DNA of 64,000 nucleotides from Panulirus ornatus (GCF_036320965.1 NC_092236.1:12453018-12517017), one strand, 5' to 3'; positions 50,421-62,260 are shown, counted from the first letter of the stretch. The notes: generated by a model from the sequence alone, not told the origin. Numbers and translations: made by a program.

Positions 50421-50578
50421 CTTGAGTTCGACGGTACGATCTTAAGCAGGATAACACTACAATCTTTGTGCGCAACGGTATAATCTTTGTGCTGAGAGGT
50501 ACGACCCTCGAGCACGCCAGTACGAACCTTGATTAACGACTGTACGACTTTAGAGTACAACGGGATGATAACCAGGCT
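50421..50578. repeat. Diverged 21-bp array, left-arm orientation, with arm/loop junction
   Basis: About seven diverged units of the 21-bp family, such as TTCGACGGTACGATCTTAAG and AGAGGTACGACCCTCGAGCA, in the orientation of the left arm of the 62.6-kb element. The array ends GATGATAACCAGGCTTTC. The 62.6-kb left arm ends GATAGCCAGGCCTTTGC at the same point, so the arm-to-loop junction is conserved. Confidence 0.75.
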
Positions 50579-51689
50579 TTCTCCGTCCAGTGTTCAATAT
50601 CTTTTTACGTCTTTTTTTTTTTTTCTAAATCGCATGCATGGCGTTTCCTTTTCTCTTGGTCTAGTTATGATGAATCGCTTTCTTCTCGTTCCGAGTGGAA
50701 GATGTTCCTCATCCCTCATCCAGTGTAATGGTGTTCTGTTTCATCCTTGTCCAACTTCGGGTACTCTCAATTCAATATATTGTGATTCCTTTTTATTACT
50801 GACCCATACGTATTTGGTGCTTGGATATCTTGTTCAATTTATGTGTCCATTCGTCTCAGTCAACTGTGCACATTCAAATATTCTATTTTTTTCTTGTCTT
50901 CTATAGACACCGTACGTGTTGTATTTTCTCTCTTAAGTCAATATCAGAAATATTTCCTTTTCGATTTATATATAATTTCTATACTCGGTATGAAGTGATG
51001 TTTTCAAAAATTCTTGATTTAAAGATTGTGATCTGTCTTCCTCTAAGCCTAATCTACCGTGAACAGAGAGTCTCAGTGTGTAATGATCTATGTTCCTCTT
51101 GGTCCAGTGTGTGGTACTCTCTACTTTCCCAAACAGACCGTACCATATGTAAGTACAATTAGGACTGTAATATATAGTACCATGTGTCACTGAATAGACA
51201 TAAAGTACCAGCCAAGATTTTACAAGCTAGGCTATGTACCTGCCAGACGTATTCTAACTGGGCTGAAAGTAATAGCCAAACATTTACATAGATTAGAATC
51301 ATATCACGGAGCAAATCTTCAGGAATCTCCAAGATAAACTTTTACAGTATTTCCTTGACATTACATACCGCAACAATTTACAGTTCAATTGTTTACATAA
51401 TGAAGTTCTCGTTCAAAAATAAACATAACAAAAGCATTAATCAAGACTTCTCATCTTTAATTTTCAATCTTTACAAAAGCATCCTAAACACGTTTCGTGA
51501 GACCAAAGTGGCATTTTTGTAAATGGAACTAACATGATTTCAAAGGTGTCAAATCATTGCTAAGAATTTACTTTTGCATTAAATTAGTTAATTTCTTAGA
51601 TGTACTAATTTCACGAAACAAAATATATCTCTTGATAATCATGAAGGATTACTGTATAACCTTCTCCGTTTTCTAGGTGTAAAGACCAC
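50579..51689. other. Unique sequence between two 21-bp arrays
   Basis: AT-rich with short open frames only. If 50421 and 51690 were arms of one element, this 1.1 kb would be its interior. I see no transposase motif in it. Confidence 0.4.
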
Positions 51690-51865
51690 CTTTGCCCCTT
51701 CAGCACAAAGGTCCAACCCTTCGATGTGATTTCCTGATCTTCGATCAGGTGAAAGGTCGCGCGACCATATCCAAGGGTTGTGTAATCGTGTAGAGTCGCA
51801 CCGCCGTGCTCATGAGTCGTATCGTCGTGCTTATGGGTTACGTACCGTCGTGCCCAACGGCTTAA
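51690..51865. repeat. Diverged 21-bp array with both orientations
   Basis: A short left-arm piece (CTTCAGCACAAAGGTCCAAC, about 51697-51716) is followed by a spacer with GATCAGGTGAAAGG and then CCATATCCAAGGGTTGTG. About four right-arm units come next (GTCGCACCGCCGTGCTCATG, GTCGTATCGTCGTGCTTATG, TACGTACCGTCGTGCCCAA). The GATCAG...AAGG...CAAGGG order also occurs at the right junction of the 63-kb element (62976-63009). Confidence 0.7.
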
Positions 51866-53261
51866 CAAAGAACTAAATTCCTATGTAACATGAATCCCTT
51901 GTTAAGTCTCCCAAGAGGAGTCTCCCACACTACCAGTGTCAGTCATCCTCCGACTCAGATCTTGCCAGAAACCATGTTTGTTACGTAAGCATAGACAATA
52001 ATTCTATACCTTACCCTTTTAGCAGATGCAATTAAACAGGACTGCCTACAGTGGTATTACTATACATTCAGCCTCAACCTAACGGGGACTGACTACGCCA
52101 GTATAAATATATCCGGACATATTACGTAAGGAGTACTGAACACGCTGTTATAAACAAGTACCCCTTTTAACGCGAAAAAATATATATTATCGGGTATATT
52201 TACGGTTGGAGAGGGACCCAAGCATGTGATGACTGGATATGGCGTAAAGATTTTATCGGTTTGATCGTGAGGGCAGGAAGTAGCGTGTGTGCGTGTGTGT
52301 GTGTGTGTGTTGCGGTTGGGTGGGAGGGCAGAGTAGGGCAGGGCAGGGCAGGTTAAGGCAGTTTATATAACGGCGGACAGAGTGGTGGCAACACATACTT
52401 GTCTCTCACCCAATGCCTTATAAGTTCTAGCCGATAGTCCTTCGCCAAGTCGGCCGCAGCTTCCCGTGCAGGATCCAAATCAAACCAGATCTGATGGTGT
52501 GACTTTAACCCACCTTATGGTCTCCTGTAGTTCCTTGCAACAGTCATCCCACGTTGACTGGCACCTCATATACACAGTTTCCAAAAGCACAATGACTGCA
52601 TTCCTGGGAGATGGTACCAGAGGCGCCACCACCGTGGCTGGTCATCCTCCTCCAACACCCGACAAGGAAGGAAGCTACGCTTTGCACGGCAGTGAATCAA
52701 ACTCCGGGATCCCACCAACTACGTTAACCTCGACACCCACTTACTATTTGCACATGTATCGTGTAAATCAAACAGTTCAGTAAATCATGTCTTTACAAAT
52801 TGTGTTCGATATTTACTAGTGTATTTCTGCACTCGGTACTCTTGCGTAAGTAAAACCACCCCATTCGTTCCGCGAATTCTATTTTCGCGTTTACGACCTA
52901 CGTGGCTTCTTTAAAATCCCATCGAAAACCGCACTTCCGCGAGGAGTCCGCTTTTATGGGTTGTGCCACGCCTTAGTGAGGTCATTAAGTACCTACAGCA
53001 AAGGGGAGACGTTACATGAGGCAAAAATATGTCAAATTTGGAGGATCCTACAGTAATATCTTTTTTACATAGAGAATTGTACTGTGGCCTCGGGGTCGCT
53101 ATGTTCAAGACTGCCTCATGAACCTTCCGCCTCACTCCGGTAATCAATGATTACACTTAACTCAGTGTTCCAATGTTTAGGTATGATTTACCCCACGCCA
53201 GATTGATATTTTTTTGTGTAGACTGTATATTATATAGTTATTAAATGTAATGTTTTCCCAT
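51866..53261. other. Intergenic with (GT)n and GGGCA repeats
   Basis: (GT)n at 52284-52310, then a GGGCA-rich run at about 52322-52352. Nothing else recognised. The open frame at 52466-52783 has no motif. Confidence 0.5.
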
Positions 53262-53331
53262 TGTTCTTTGTCGCCCTCTACGACATACAGAAGTGGACAG
53301 CATTCTTTCTTCCCTATCCCGAGGGATTTAC

Positions 53332-53332
<1 letters not shown>
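53262..53332 (-). mobile_element. SINE-like head fragment
   Basis: The reverse complement reads ATCCCTCGGGATAGGGAAGA, AAGAATGCTGTCCACTTCTG, TATGTCGTAGAGGGCGACAA. This is the 5' head of the SINE-like family seen at 29742-29990. It abuts a (CT)n/(TA)n microsatellite. Confidence 0.75.
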
Positions 53333-53333
<1 letters not shown>

Positions 53334-53407
<74 letters not shown>

Positions 53408-53414
53408 TTAGTTC

Positions 53415-53489
<75 letters not shown>
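53334..53489. repeat. (CT)n(TA)n compound microsatellite
   Basis: (CT)n to 53370, (TA)n 53371-53403, a 12-bp interruption, and (TA)n 53416-53489. It would be prone to slippage and cruciform extrusion. Confidence 0.95.
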
Positions 53490-53495
<6 letters not shown>

Positions 53496-54240
53496 CTAGA
53501 TAATAAGTGAAACGAAAATAAAGATACACAATCGGATGTAGTAAAGCTTTCCTTTACACACTCTGACCGAACAAAATGTTTAAAAATACAATTAACGACA
53601 AATTCGCTAGTGAAATAGACCAGATCATACATTCTCAGCGAAAATTTCACCAAATGACCTTGAACAAGAAAAATAGTTTTCTATTGCTGTTAAACATTTT
53701 TGTGTACACACAAAAGCGACACAGGTACATGTCTGATGAAAGTGCAAGGAAATAGGAAAGTGAGCTGGGGAACCTGCAGGACTGGTTGTATGATGACAGT
53801 AATAGCCAGTGGAGCGGCGAGACTAGGCTGTGTATCTGTCGTCATGGGGGAGCACTAAGGCTCACGGGATACAGATAAACTGATAAAATCCCGCTTTCTT
53901 CTGCTTTTTTTTACAAGTTTCCAGTTCTTACTTCCTTGCTGACGGGGGAATCTCCAGGTGTTTCGCTTGGCATAGGATCCATGGCTGATGACGGTCCACT
54001 CTCAGTTTCTTTTTTGGTTCTTACCTTATTTTGCCGGTGTGGGCCGGACTGTAGTGTCTCTTGTCACGCGATGACTGCAGTGCCGCTGTCGCCTGAGATG
54101 CACCAACAGACTCGTACCCATGGACCCACCTGCCCACACCATCTGTTTATACCTCGAAAGGAACTAGTGGCAAAGTTTTGCGTCGTGATGGTGAACAGTT
54201 TTACTGCATGACGTACATGTAATAAACGTATCTAAATTCC
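53490..54240. other. Intergenic, nothing recognised
   Basis: Unique sequence. A 91-codon frame at 53936-54211 lacks motifs. Confidence 0.5.
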
Positions 54241-54428
54241 TTTAGCACGACTGTACGAACTTTGAACATGACGGTACAATCCTTCACGACAGTACAACCA
54301 TTAAACACGACGGTGCGACCTTTGAACACAATGATATGATTCCTGCGCACGACGTTACGAGCCTGATGTACGACGATACTTTCCTTGAACTAGACATTAC
54401 GACCCTTTAGTATGATGGTAAAATCCAT
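54241..54428. repeat. Diverged 21-bp array, left-arm orientation
   Basis: About nine units, mostly exactly 21 bp: CACGACTGTACGAACTTTGA, CACGACGGTGCGACCTTTGA, CACGACGTTACGAGCCTGAT, TACGACGATACTTTCCTTGA and others. The last unit reads CCCTTTAGTATGATGGTAAA, close to CCTTGAGTATGATAGCC, which terminates the left arm at 62931. No matching right arm was found nearby. Confidence 0.8.
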
Positions 54429-55015
54429 TGGATATTAGTGGCCTGGCATTTCAGTTACCATTTAAATATTCTGTAGGAATACTTAAGAGATAGGTAGGAA
54501 ATCTAAATAGCAGAAGGACTGTTGGCTTGTTAAGTAAACTTCCAATACACTGTCTTCGTGTCTTATGACACACAGACGGCATGACTTTAGTGTCATAAAC
54601 CAGAAGTATACGAGTCATTACAACAGTTTCACTCTTACGATACTCCGCAATTTCAAGACTTAAATCACCAATTAAATTACCATTTAAATCACACTGGCCC
54701 TGTCTCTGATCCCCAAGGTCAAAAGGTATATATATATATACCTCAAGAGTATTATTACTATGTTTTGTTGTCGGGGGTATAAGTTGACTGTCTCGATTCA
54801 AATCAATTTTGAACAGAACACTTAATTTTTTTGTAATAGAATATGAGCAAGAAATGGCAGGCACTGGAGCTGTAACCATGACTAGGGTCAATTAAGAAAC
54901 ACACGCAAGGTTTGAAGTCTACCTTCTATAACTACAGTCCTCACTACTAGCGAAAAGATTCGAGTCATCAACCCATTAAGAGACTCGGTAGGACAAAGGT
55001 AAGCAACTGCAGTCA
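54429..55015. other. Intergenic, nothing recognised
   Basis: Includes a short (TA)n at 54728-54740. The 146-codon minus-strand frame at 54451-54891 has no recognisable domain. Confidence 0.45.
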
Positions 55016-55170
55016 GGCAGTAGTTCCCTGTGTTTCCACAACAGTGAGCAGGACGTAGCAGCTCCACGAGATTCATTCCCACAACAGCAGACAGGACGTA
55101 GCTCCCTGTGTTTCCCACAGCAGCGGGCAGGACGTACCTCCCTACGTCGGTCTCAGCAGCACTGGGGTCC
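55016..55170. repeat. Imperfect minisatellite, about three units of 35-43 bp
   Basis: The phrases CACAACAG(T/C)(G/A)AGCAGGACGTAG, CCCACAACAGCAGACAGGAC and CCCACAGCAGCGGGCAGGAC recur, each followed by a CTCC- or TTCC-type word. Confidence 0.7.
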
Positions 55171-58005
55171 AGGAGAGGGACATCCTGGCCACGTCCGTCT
55201 GGCTAAGTTCCTCAGGCGAGTAGGAACAGCCTGCTTCATCCCAGACGTACTTTCCTTACGAAGCAAGATGACAATACGGTACTCAAATATTCCGCAGGTC
55301 AATGCAATTTTCTAACGAATGTTTTAGGATATACACAAGTTATCTTGCTTGTGCTTGTAACGTACATGTCCATTTTACAGTTAGACATCCGACTTCAAAA
55401 CATGAAGGTTTTTGTTTTTGTCAGTTCCAACGTGCTAATTTACTGCGGAAGGAAGCCACGGTCATCCTGCGAGCGTTAGTGCATAAGGATTACAGACGTA
55501 ACATAGGAGGCAGAAAATTCTAACAATACACGCTACGAAGTTACTTCTTTGTATAAGTCTTTTCACGTTGTAGACTGACTAGATTCATCTGCTGGGAGCT
55601 AGAGAGTGATACTGGATGTTAGAAGTGGATACAGTCTCAAACTTTCAGGTACATTACCATCAAGAATATGGTGCTGTTGTACCATCTCTTGTAGGATTTT
55701 GGACTTACCTCTAAAGGACTCAGTTTTCTCGCAGAATGAGACATAGCGCTCTAGTTTATGTCTATATCTATGACCACAATTGTGGTTAACACTGCTAAGA
55801 GTTTAAAATGCCAATAGCCTAGCAAAGATGTAGCGCTTAAAACGCCTTATAGTCTTACCGAACTTGTCACTTTCTCCACATACGTGTCGTGTATCTGAAT
55901 ACTGTGTTCAACAGCCTTTTTATGTAATGCATCAGCTTTATCATCCTCTCGGAGACCTGTGGGAAAGGGGATCCACAACAGCTTCTCTTGATTCTCCCCT
56001 TACCATCGAGGCGCTCAGATCTATATGTAACCTAAGATGGGCATGTTATATTCCAGTAAAACGTTCACTCTCTCCTGGATATCGATGACCACACTGCCCA
56101 AGCCTCCCTATTAAGGTAAACGTTCTTGATCAGGGGTCAAGATACCTGTGAGTTTCCGCTCCGTCGCACCCAAGTCATATCCCACTTTCTCAGTTTTCAC
56201 TTGTGACTCACTTCTTGCTGACCTTCATCATGCTTGTCCCGGGGCTCACAGTACCTCTGATGGTGTAATAATCCCAAGGGCACGACGACACGCAGCAGCG
56301 CCCTCCTGCTCCTCCCGCAGTTCTCCCGTGGTAGAGCACTTGCCACCCCTGGGTGGTGATGGTGCACGTCAGCAGGGGGACATAGAGCCAGGCATTCAGC
56401 ACCAGGGAAAGCCACCCTTACTCAAATGACATGAAAGGAAAGGTCAGCCCGGCAGAGTGACGGCGGGAAACCTTGCTTTTTCCTTATGGTCTACAAGCAA
56501 CAGTTGCTTCACTTAGTATAGAAAAAAATAAGTGACCTGCTTAATGGAATAAATAAGAGAGCTCAGGGCAAGAGTATATATATGTACGGATTCATCCTGA
56601 ACCGTCAGATGATGTCCAGGTGAAGGGTGCTGAACGTTATGAGGACAATGTATTTAGTGCCTCTTGATAGGTGTTGCCAGAAGGACTAAGGACGTTTTCG
56701 TATGCCCTCTTCTACACCTTTTCTAGTAACCCTCTTTTTACGTTGGATACTGGGTAAGGTCAGGCAGGGAGATGGCGTAGGTGTGTTTGGGAAGAATGAA
56801 AGTTGCGTAGAAGTTCTTGAGTTGAGGCCTATGAAGAATGTGGACACTAAATCTGGAGGCCCGATGATGGAGCTGATGTGTGGGGAGGTGTTGTAGATCT
56901 GTCGGGGAAGAAGTCACTGTAGGCTTCCGTGCTGGTGCGGATGCAGGTGTGTCTCATCTATATTCTAGGTCACCTACACTCAACACCTCAGCCCAGGGTT
57001 ACCGCCGAGACATGCCACTGTCTAGTGACGTATTGCTGGATCGGTAAGAGCCGGCCTGGACGTCTTGACAGTCAGTCGGTCATAGATACTGGGTCGTGGT
57101 CGGCGTCAGAAAGCTGAGACCTGTGTACTACGACCGATGGTTGGTATCGGGTGTGGGTACCGGTCAGCCACGTCGGTTTCGAGAAGGTCAAGGGTACGCT
57201 GACTATTTGTGAGATACGTTTCCAACTGCTGATAAGTACAGCTGTTCCTGTATGACGAGGTGAATCAATGTAATTAAAAAATCCCCACACAACACCACCT
57301 TAGGGACACGGGTACACGACCCTTGAGATAACCTGAGGTGTTGATAAGGTGCTTCACCCAGTTTATGTCTGCGGGAGGAGCAGGGAGGGAGGTTGGTACG
57401 TCACACAGTGTATGACAAAAGGCAGTTTCGCCTGGGGTATGGGTGTGTCCAGCACCGTGCTAGCCCACATTACCTCCTCACCAACCCTCAGGAGTTCTAA
57501 TACTTAAAACTGGACGGGCGCGTAGTTCTATATGACAGAACGGCACTACGTCCCAACTACGGCTCACTAGATTGCTAGTAGATGATGGAATAGTTCGTAA
57601 CTTTCCATCTGTCACGTCTCATGAACAATCTGCTGAACCTCTGCTATGGCTCGGGCATCCGCTGTAACGTAGACGTGACTGCAGCGACCCGCTCATCCAC
57701 CCTGTCAGTGCCACGTGACAGTGGACTGCAGGAGCGGCGGGGGGAGTCCAGACCAACGTCTTGGAACTTTAAGTGTGTTGGTGAGGCTTGATGGCCGGTG
57801 GGAGGTTTGTGTCAGGCCTTCATCTGGGAGAAATGAGTTTAACGAGCGGCTGAGTGCCTCATGTGTTGCCAGAGATTGGTAAACACCTGTGATACCGTGG
57901 GCCTGTAGCCATGAGAGGCACATCTGTAGTCTGTATGATGTGTGTAGCGCCAGAGGGCAAACATGCGTGCACACACATGTATGTGAAGCAGGTGTATGTA
58001 GACAT

Positions 58006-58006
<1 letters not shown>
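55171..58006. other. Intergenic, no gene recognised
   Basis: More GC-balanced than the Rab10 introns. Open frames under 125 codons overlap on both strands without motifs. No tRNA-like cloverleaf or splice-supported exon was identified. Confidence 0.45.

Positions 58007-58049
<43 letters not shown>
58007..58049. repeat. (CA)n microsatellite
   Basis: A pure CA run of 43 bp. Confidence 0.95.
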
Positions 58050-58051
<2 letters not shown>

Positions 58052-58852
58052 GTGCCGCTGTGTGAGTTAACATCTATGAGCAAGTGTCAATGTGGGAGGT
58101 GGGGGGAGTGTGTGGGAGGTGGTGGGGAAGTGTATGTGGTGCGGGGGTGGGGCGGCTGACTGGTCGATTGGCCTGGTTATCACCACAAGACCTCCACACC
58201 CCTGGGGACACACCCTGACCCACGCACTCACTAGCGGCGCCCCCCTCCTCCCTTCCCAGGCACACACGCACGCACTCAGCGCCAGCGCTGTCAACCAGTG
58301 CAGTCACTAGTGGCACTCCTCCACACACTCAAACCTCAGATGTCACAGACCATTGCAGTATTGCATAACACCAGTTCCTTATGCTCATGTAAATCATCCA
58401 TCCAGGCGTCTTCTAGGTTTGGCAGCTCACGCACTCACTTGCGCTACCGGGATCACGCACTTCCCAGCACTAGCAACCCACACTACTAGTCCTCCTAGCT
58501 GACACGCTGAGGACACACCCTTGCCAACGAACGCACCGTGCAGTGTGGTACACTAAGCAAAGGGGAGGGAGAGACTAGCGTAATATGTGGTGAGCGCGGT
58601 ACATCATCGAGTGGAGCGTGGCCCAAAGTATTGACAGGAGACCCGCGCGCGGCATCTGTACCGTCAGTAACGGTACAGGGAGAGGGAGGGGAGGTGTAAC
58701 AACGGTACAAGGAACATATTCAACACCTAGTACCAGTCAGACTTAGGTCAGGTCACGTCTCTTCCCCCAACGTCAATGGTTCCTAAATTCCTTGTCTCTC
58801 TGTGGCTATCATTACGGGTCGGGCAGGTACGTGGCTGGCTCACGTTACGATT
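58050..58852. other. Intergenic, GC-balanced, nothing recognised
   Basis: GGTGGGG-rich patch at about 58092-58155. No coding signature. Confidence 0.45.
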
Positions 58853-59167
58853 ACACCCACCTACCACCCCCCAAGGCTGGTATATCACCCGCCCACCACC
58901 CACCAGGGCTGGTATCACCCACCCACCACCCACCAGGGCTGGTATAACCCACCCACCAGCCACCAGGGCTGGTATAACCCACCCTCCACCCACTAGGGCT
59001 GGTATCACACACCATCCACCCACCAAGGCAGGTATAACCCACCCTCCACCCATTAGGGCTGGTATCACCCACCCACCACCCACCAAAGCAGGTATAACCC
59101 ACCATCCACCCACTAGAGCTGGTATCACCCACCCTCCACCCACCAGGGCTGGTATCATCCACCCATC
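58853..59167. repeat. 30-bp minisatellite, about ten units
   Basis: The unit is CCACCCACCAGGGCTGGTAT followed by (C/A)ACCCACCCA-type sequence and repeats every 30 bp. Variants (CACTAGGG, CACCAAGGCA, CACCCTCC) alternate. Because the period is a multiple of three, long frames stay open on both strands (168 and 172 codons). I treat these as by-products. Confidence 0.95.
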
Positions 59168-59470
59168 CATCTCTCCCTTGACGCTCCACATACACAGCGA
59201 CAGCCAAGGGAAAAGGGAAACTTTCACTTCTCTGAAGATCACCAGATTTCCCACAAATTGTCTCATGCCGAGATCAGCGTGACCAACATATGTGCCAACT
59301 GGTTATTTCTAGTGGCAGGCACACAACACAGTCTGCACCACCACGGGGCTGACCTTTCCCGTGCATGAATCACCAGCACATCAGACAGCGGCCAGATAAG
59401 ACAGCCAATCCCCAGCTGGTACACCGGCCGGGCCGTCCTAGACCCGACTGACGCACGAGAGACTTAATGC
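59168..59470. other. Spacer between two minisatellites
   Basis: Unique sequence with no recognised structure. Confidence 0.5.
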
Positions 59471-59821
59471 CAGTACCGACGGTGACCCTCCTCCACTCAG
59501 TACCGACGGTGACCCTCCTCCACCCAGTTCCGACGGTGACCCTCCTCCACTCAGTACCGACGGTGACCCTGCTCCACTCAGTACCGACGGGGACCCTCCT
59601 CCACCCAGTTCCGACGGTGACCCTCCTCCACTCAGTACCGACGGGGACCCTCCTCCACTCAGTACCGACGGGGACCCTCCTCCACCCAGTTCCGACGGTG
59701 ACCCTCCTCCACTCAGTACCGACGGTGACCCTCCTCCACTCAGTACCGACGGGGACCCTCCTCCACTCAGTACCGACGGTGACCCTCCTCCACTCAGTAC
59801 CGACGGTGACCCTCCTCCACT
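59471..59821. repeat. 27-bp minisatellite, exactly 13 units
   Basis: The unit is CAGTACCGACGGTGACCCTC plus CTCCACT. Three variable sites (ACC/TCC after CAGT, GTGAC/GGGAC, CACT/CACC) are linked: units 2-3, 5-6 and 8-9 each show a CACC-ending unit followed by a CAGTTCC unit. This implies a former 3-unit (81-bp) higher-order repeat. Frames of 130-159 codons are open in three readings because 27 is divisible by three. Confidence 0.96.
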
Positions 59822-61161
59822 CACGGTCATCCCGACACATCAAACACAAACGTCTCGTAAAACACTCGATCTACGGACATGTTTTTGCCACTCGTTCACA
59901 CTCGACATTCTTTTCAGGAGTCGTACGTCCGTGATGCATAACATGATGGAGGTTCAAGAAATCTTTTTCTGACGTATTTTAATCCTGGATGAAGGCAAGT
60001 CCCCGTTCCCCAGGGACTCACTCCTATGCAGCATTTAGGGTGGGTGGGTCGTGGCCAGTGGCTCCCAGGGATTCTTGTGCAGCAGTAAATTGGGTGGCTG
60101 GGTAGATGGTTCGCCAGTAGTCTGCCTGCAGCCCCTGTGGACGAGATTTACCGTAAAGGTCTGCTGAACCTTACCACCCGACCCAGCCCTCATTTCCTAC
60201 ACCCAACGTTTCAACGCTCCCTCCCCTGACTTCACTAACACTTCCACAATCGATACTTCGACAGCTCCCAATCGATAATCCCGTTATACCACATATTCCG
60301 TACTCCCTACTGCACTAACCCTGTTATACACACACACATCTTCCCTATTACTCGCAATGAATCGGTTTCCCATACACACGTATTGAAGACCTTACTGTTG
60401 CTAATGAAAGAAGACCTGGGCCCCAAGTGTAGCAGTGACTCAAACTGACTCCCGATGAGATTAAGGTAAAGGCAGCCACTACGTAAATAAGTCTACCCTC
60501 CCCCGAAAAACCTAAAGAGTTTAAGGCTGTCACCTTACTATTCACATCCCTTCACAGGACCAAAGAACCGCCTACTTTACATCCACACACAGCTCGCTGA
60601 TTCCTGTGTCTCGACCATGGTAAGCTGTTCAGAATGTACGTCAACGTGTTCCTGCAATGGATCCATCACACTGACCACCCCTGCCAGGCTTGCTTCGAGC
60701 CACGCCCATCATCTACCGTGCTGAAGACTTCATCTCCACCAGACACTGATTGCTCTCCACACACGGAAGCCAATACCAGAACACAAGAGGAAGCTTCAGA
60801 ACGTGTAGTTCCTGGAGGGCGCCCACAGCTCACAGACACTCAAATCACAAGACAAGAAGATATGTAAAAGCCTCTCTATATACGTTATTCTGGGATGCAT
60901 ACATAGACTGATGCTAATCATTGGAAGATATAAGAAATGGGAAATATGGACAAGGAAAGGAAGCAAGGGAGATTCTATATGTTTCCCTATTATAGGTAAA
61001 GGGAGCCAGTAGAATGTGTCAGGTGTAATTTGTCCTTTCAACATACAGGAGCCTGAGACCATACACTATGTATCAAATTATTATACATAAAACTCTATCA
61101 TTATCATTAATGTTATGATTAATGATTATTTTTCATTCCCAGGTCCCAAACTACGGTAGCG
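59822..61161. other. Intergenic, nothing recognised
   Basis: No repeat or coding motif recognised. Confidence 0.45.
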
Positions 61162-61181
61162 GACACACAGACACACACACA

Positions 61182-61230
<49 letters not shown>

Positions 61231-61362
61231 AGAAATGGAAAAGGTTTTATGATAGTAAGGTTCAAATAGGGCACAGGTAGGTGATACCACACTACTGAGA
61301 AATGAAAAAAGGTTTTATGATAGTAAGGTTTAATAAGGCACAGATAGGTAAAGCCACAGCTC
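61162..61362. repeat. (CA)n microsatellite followed by a 67-bp tandem duplication
   Basis: (CA)n with a few AG interruptions at 61162-61228. Then TGAGAAATG(G/A)AAAAGGTTTT occurs at 61229 and 61296, and the two copies share GATAGTAAGGTT and GGCACAG(G/A)TAGGT. Confidence 0.9.
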
Positions 61363-61716
61363 ATGTGATTCTGGAAGTAAGATAACATCAACAGTGAGTG
61401 TTATGGCCAGTCACAGGGGCAGCTTGGTGCAGGCAGAGCTCAGCTCATAAGGACAGCAGTAACGTGTGTAACAGAGGACTAAGTTCTGATCTAGGTCACT
61501 GCAGGTATGTCACATTACGTGCATTGTATTCCCTAATGCACAGGTACCACACCTTCCTACCGGGTTATCCTTGTGTTAGCTACCGAGTCCTTGAATGATT
61601 CTCTCTCTGTCGTCGTCCCACTAAGTCCGTCTCCTCTCCCCATCCGCGTCTCTCTCTCTCTCTCTACTACGAGCTCCTCCTCGTATCCCTCGCAGGTTGG
61701 AATGGGTCGCCGCTTA

Positions 61717-61720
<4 letters not shown>
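61363..61720. other. Intergenic, nothing recognised
   Basis: Includes a short TC-rich patch at 61648-61665. Confidence 0.45.

Positions 61721-61805
<85 letters not shown>
61721..61805. repeat. (AG)n microsatellite
   Basis: A pure GA run of 85 bp. Confidence 0.95.
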
Positions 61806-61810
<5 letters not shown>

Positions 61811-61849
61811 GTGGTCACTAGCGAACTCACCAGGAGCCAGGTCACCTAT

Positions 61850-62010
61850 GCCTGTCGCAAGCGACTACGACCTGTGCCTGTCTGCCGCAAGCACTTTTGC
61901 GGCAGGTACGATCACACCCGCGGGCTGTGCACTTGTCTGCAAGCACCTGCGGCGTGTGGTCAGTCCCCGGGACTGTCCAGCAGGCTATCTGTGCTTGCCG
62001 CAAGCACCTC
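61850..62010. repeat. Degenerate CCGCAAGCAC repeats with a perfect 9-bp hairpin
   Basis: CTGCCGCAA (61882-61890) pairs with TTGCGGCAG (61897-61905) across a 6-nt loop. Related words TGTCGCAAGCGA, CTGCCGCAAGCAC, GTCTGCAAGCACCTGCGG and TTGCCGCAAGCACCT recur every 30-60 bp, suggesting an eroded minisatellite. Confidence 0.6.
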
Positions 62011-62190
62011 CGTCCGGCGTCTGCCTCGATCCCATCCTCTGTTATGCTTGCTATGCACGAGGCTGGATGAGCGATAGTGGAGAGGAGGAAGGGTCGCCCC
62101 GTAGTATATACCCATATGACAAACACACGTCCTTATGGACAGCGTTTTTTTTTTTTTTTACGCAACAAAGACGCTAGAGAATATGTGTGA

Positions 62191-62193
<3 letters not shown>

Positions 62194-62259
<66 letters not shown>
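62194..62259. repeat. (AG)n microsatellite
   Basis: A pure AG run, preceded by a 13-bp T-run at about 62146-62159. Confidence 0.95.

Positions 62260-62260
<1 letters not shown>

Noticed and set aside
53314..53653. Tyr/Ile and Arg/Glu repeat proteins
   Set aside because: Translations of (TA)n and (CT)n microsatellites.
58748..59282. Long open frames on both strands (168 and 172 codons)
   Set aside because: They are the 30-bp minisatellite read in frame. Open readings on both strands and simple repetition argue against a gene.
59370..59934. Open frames of 130-159 codons in three readings
   Set aside because: By-products of the 27-bp array, with no flanking start or splice support.
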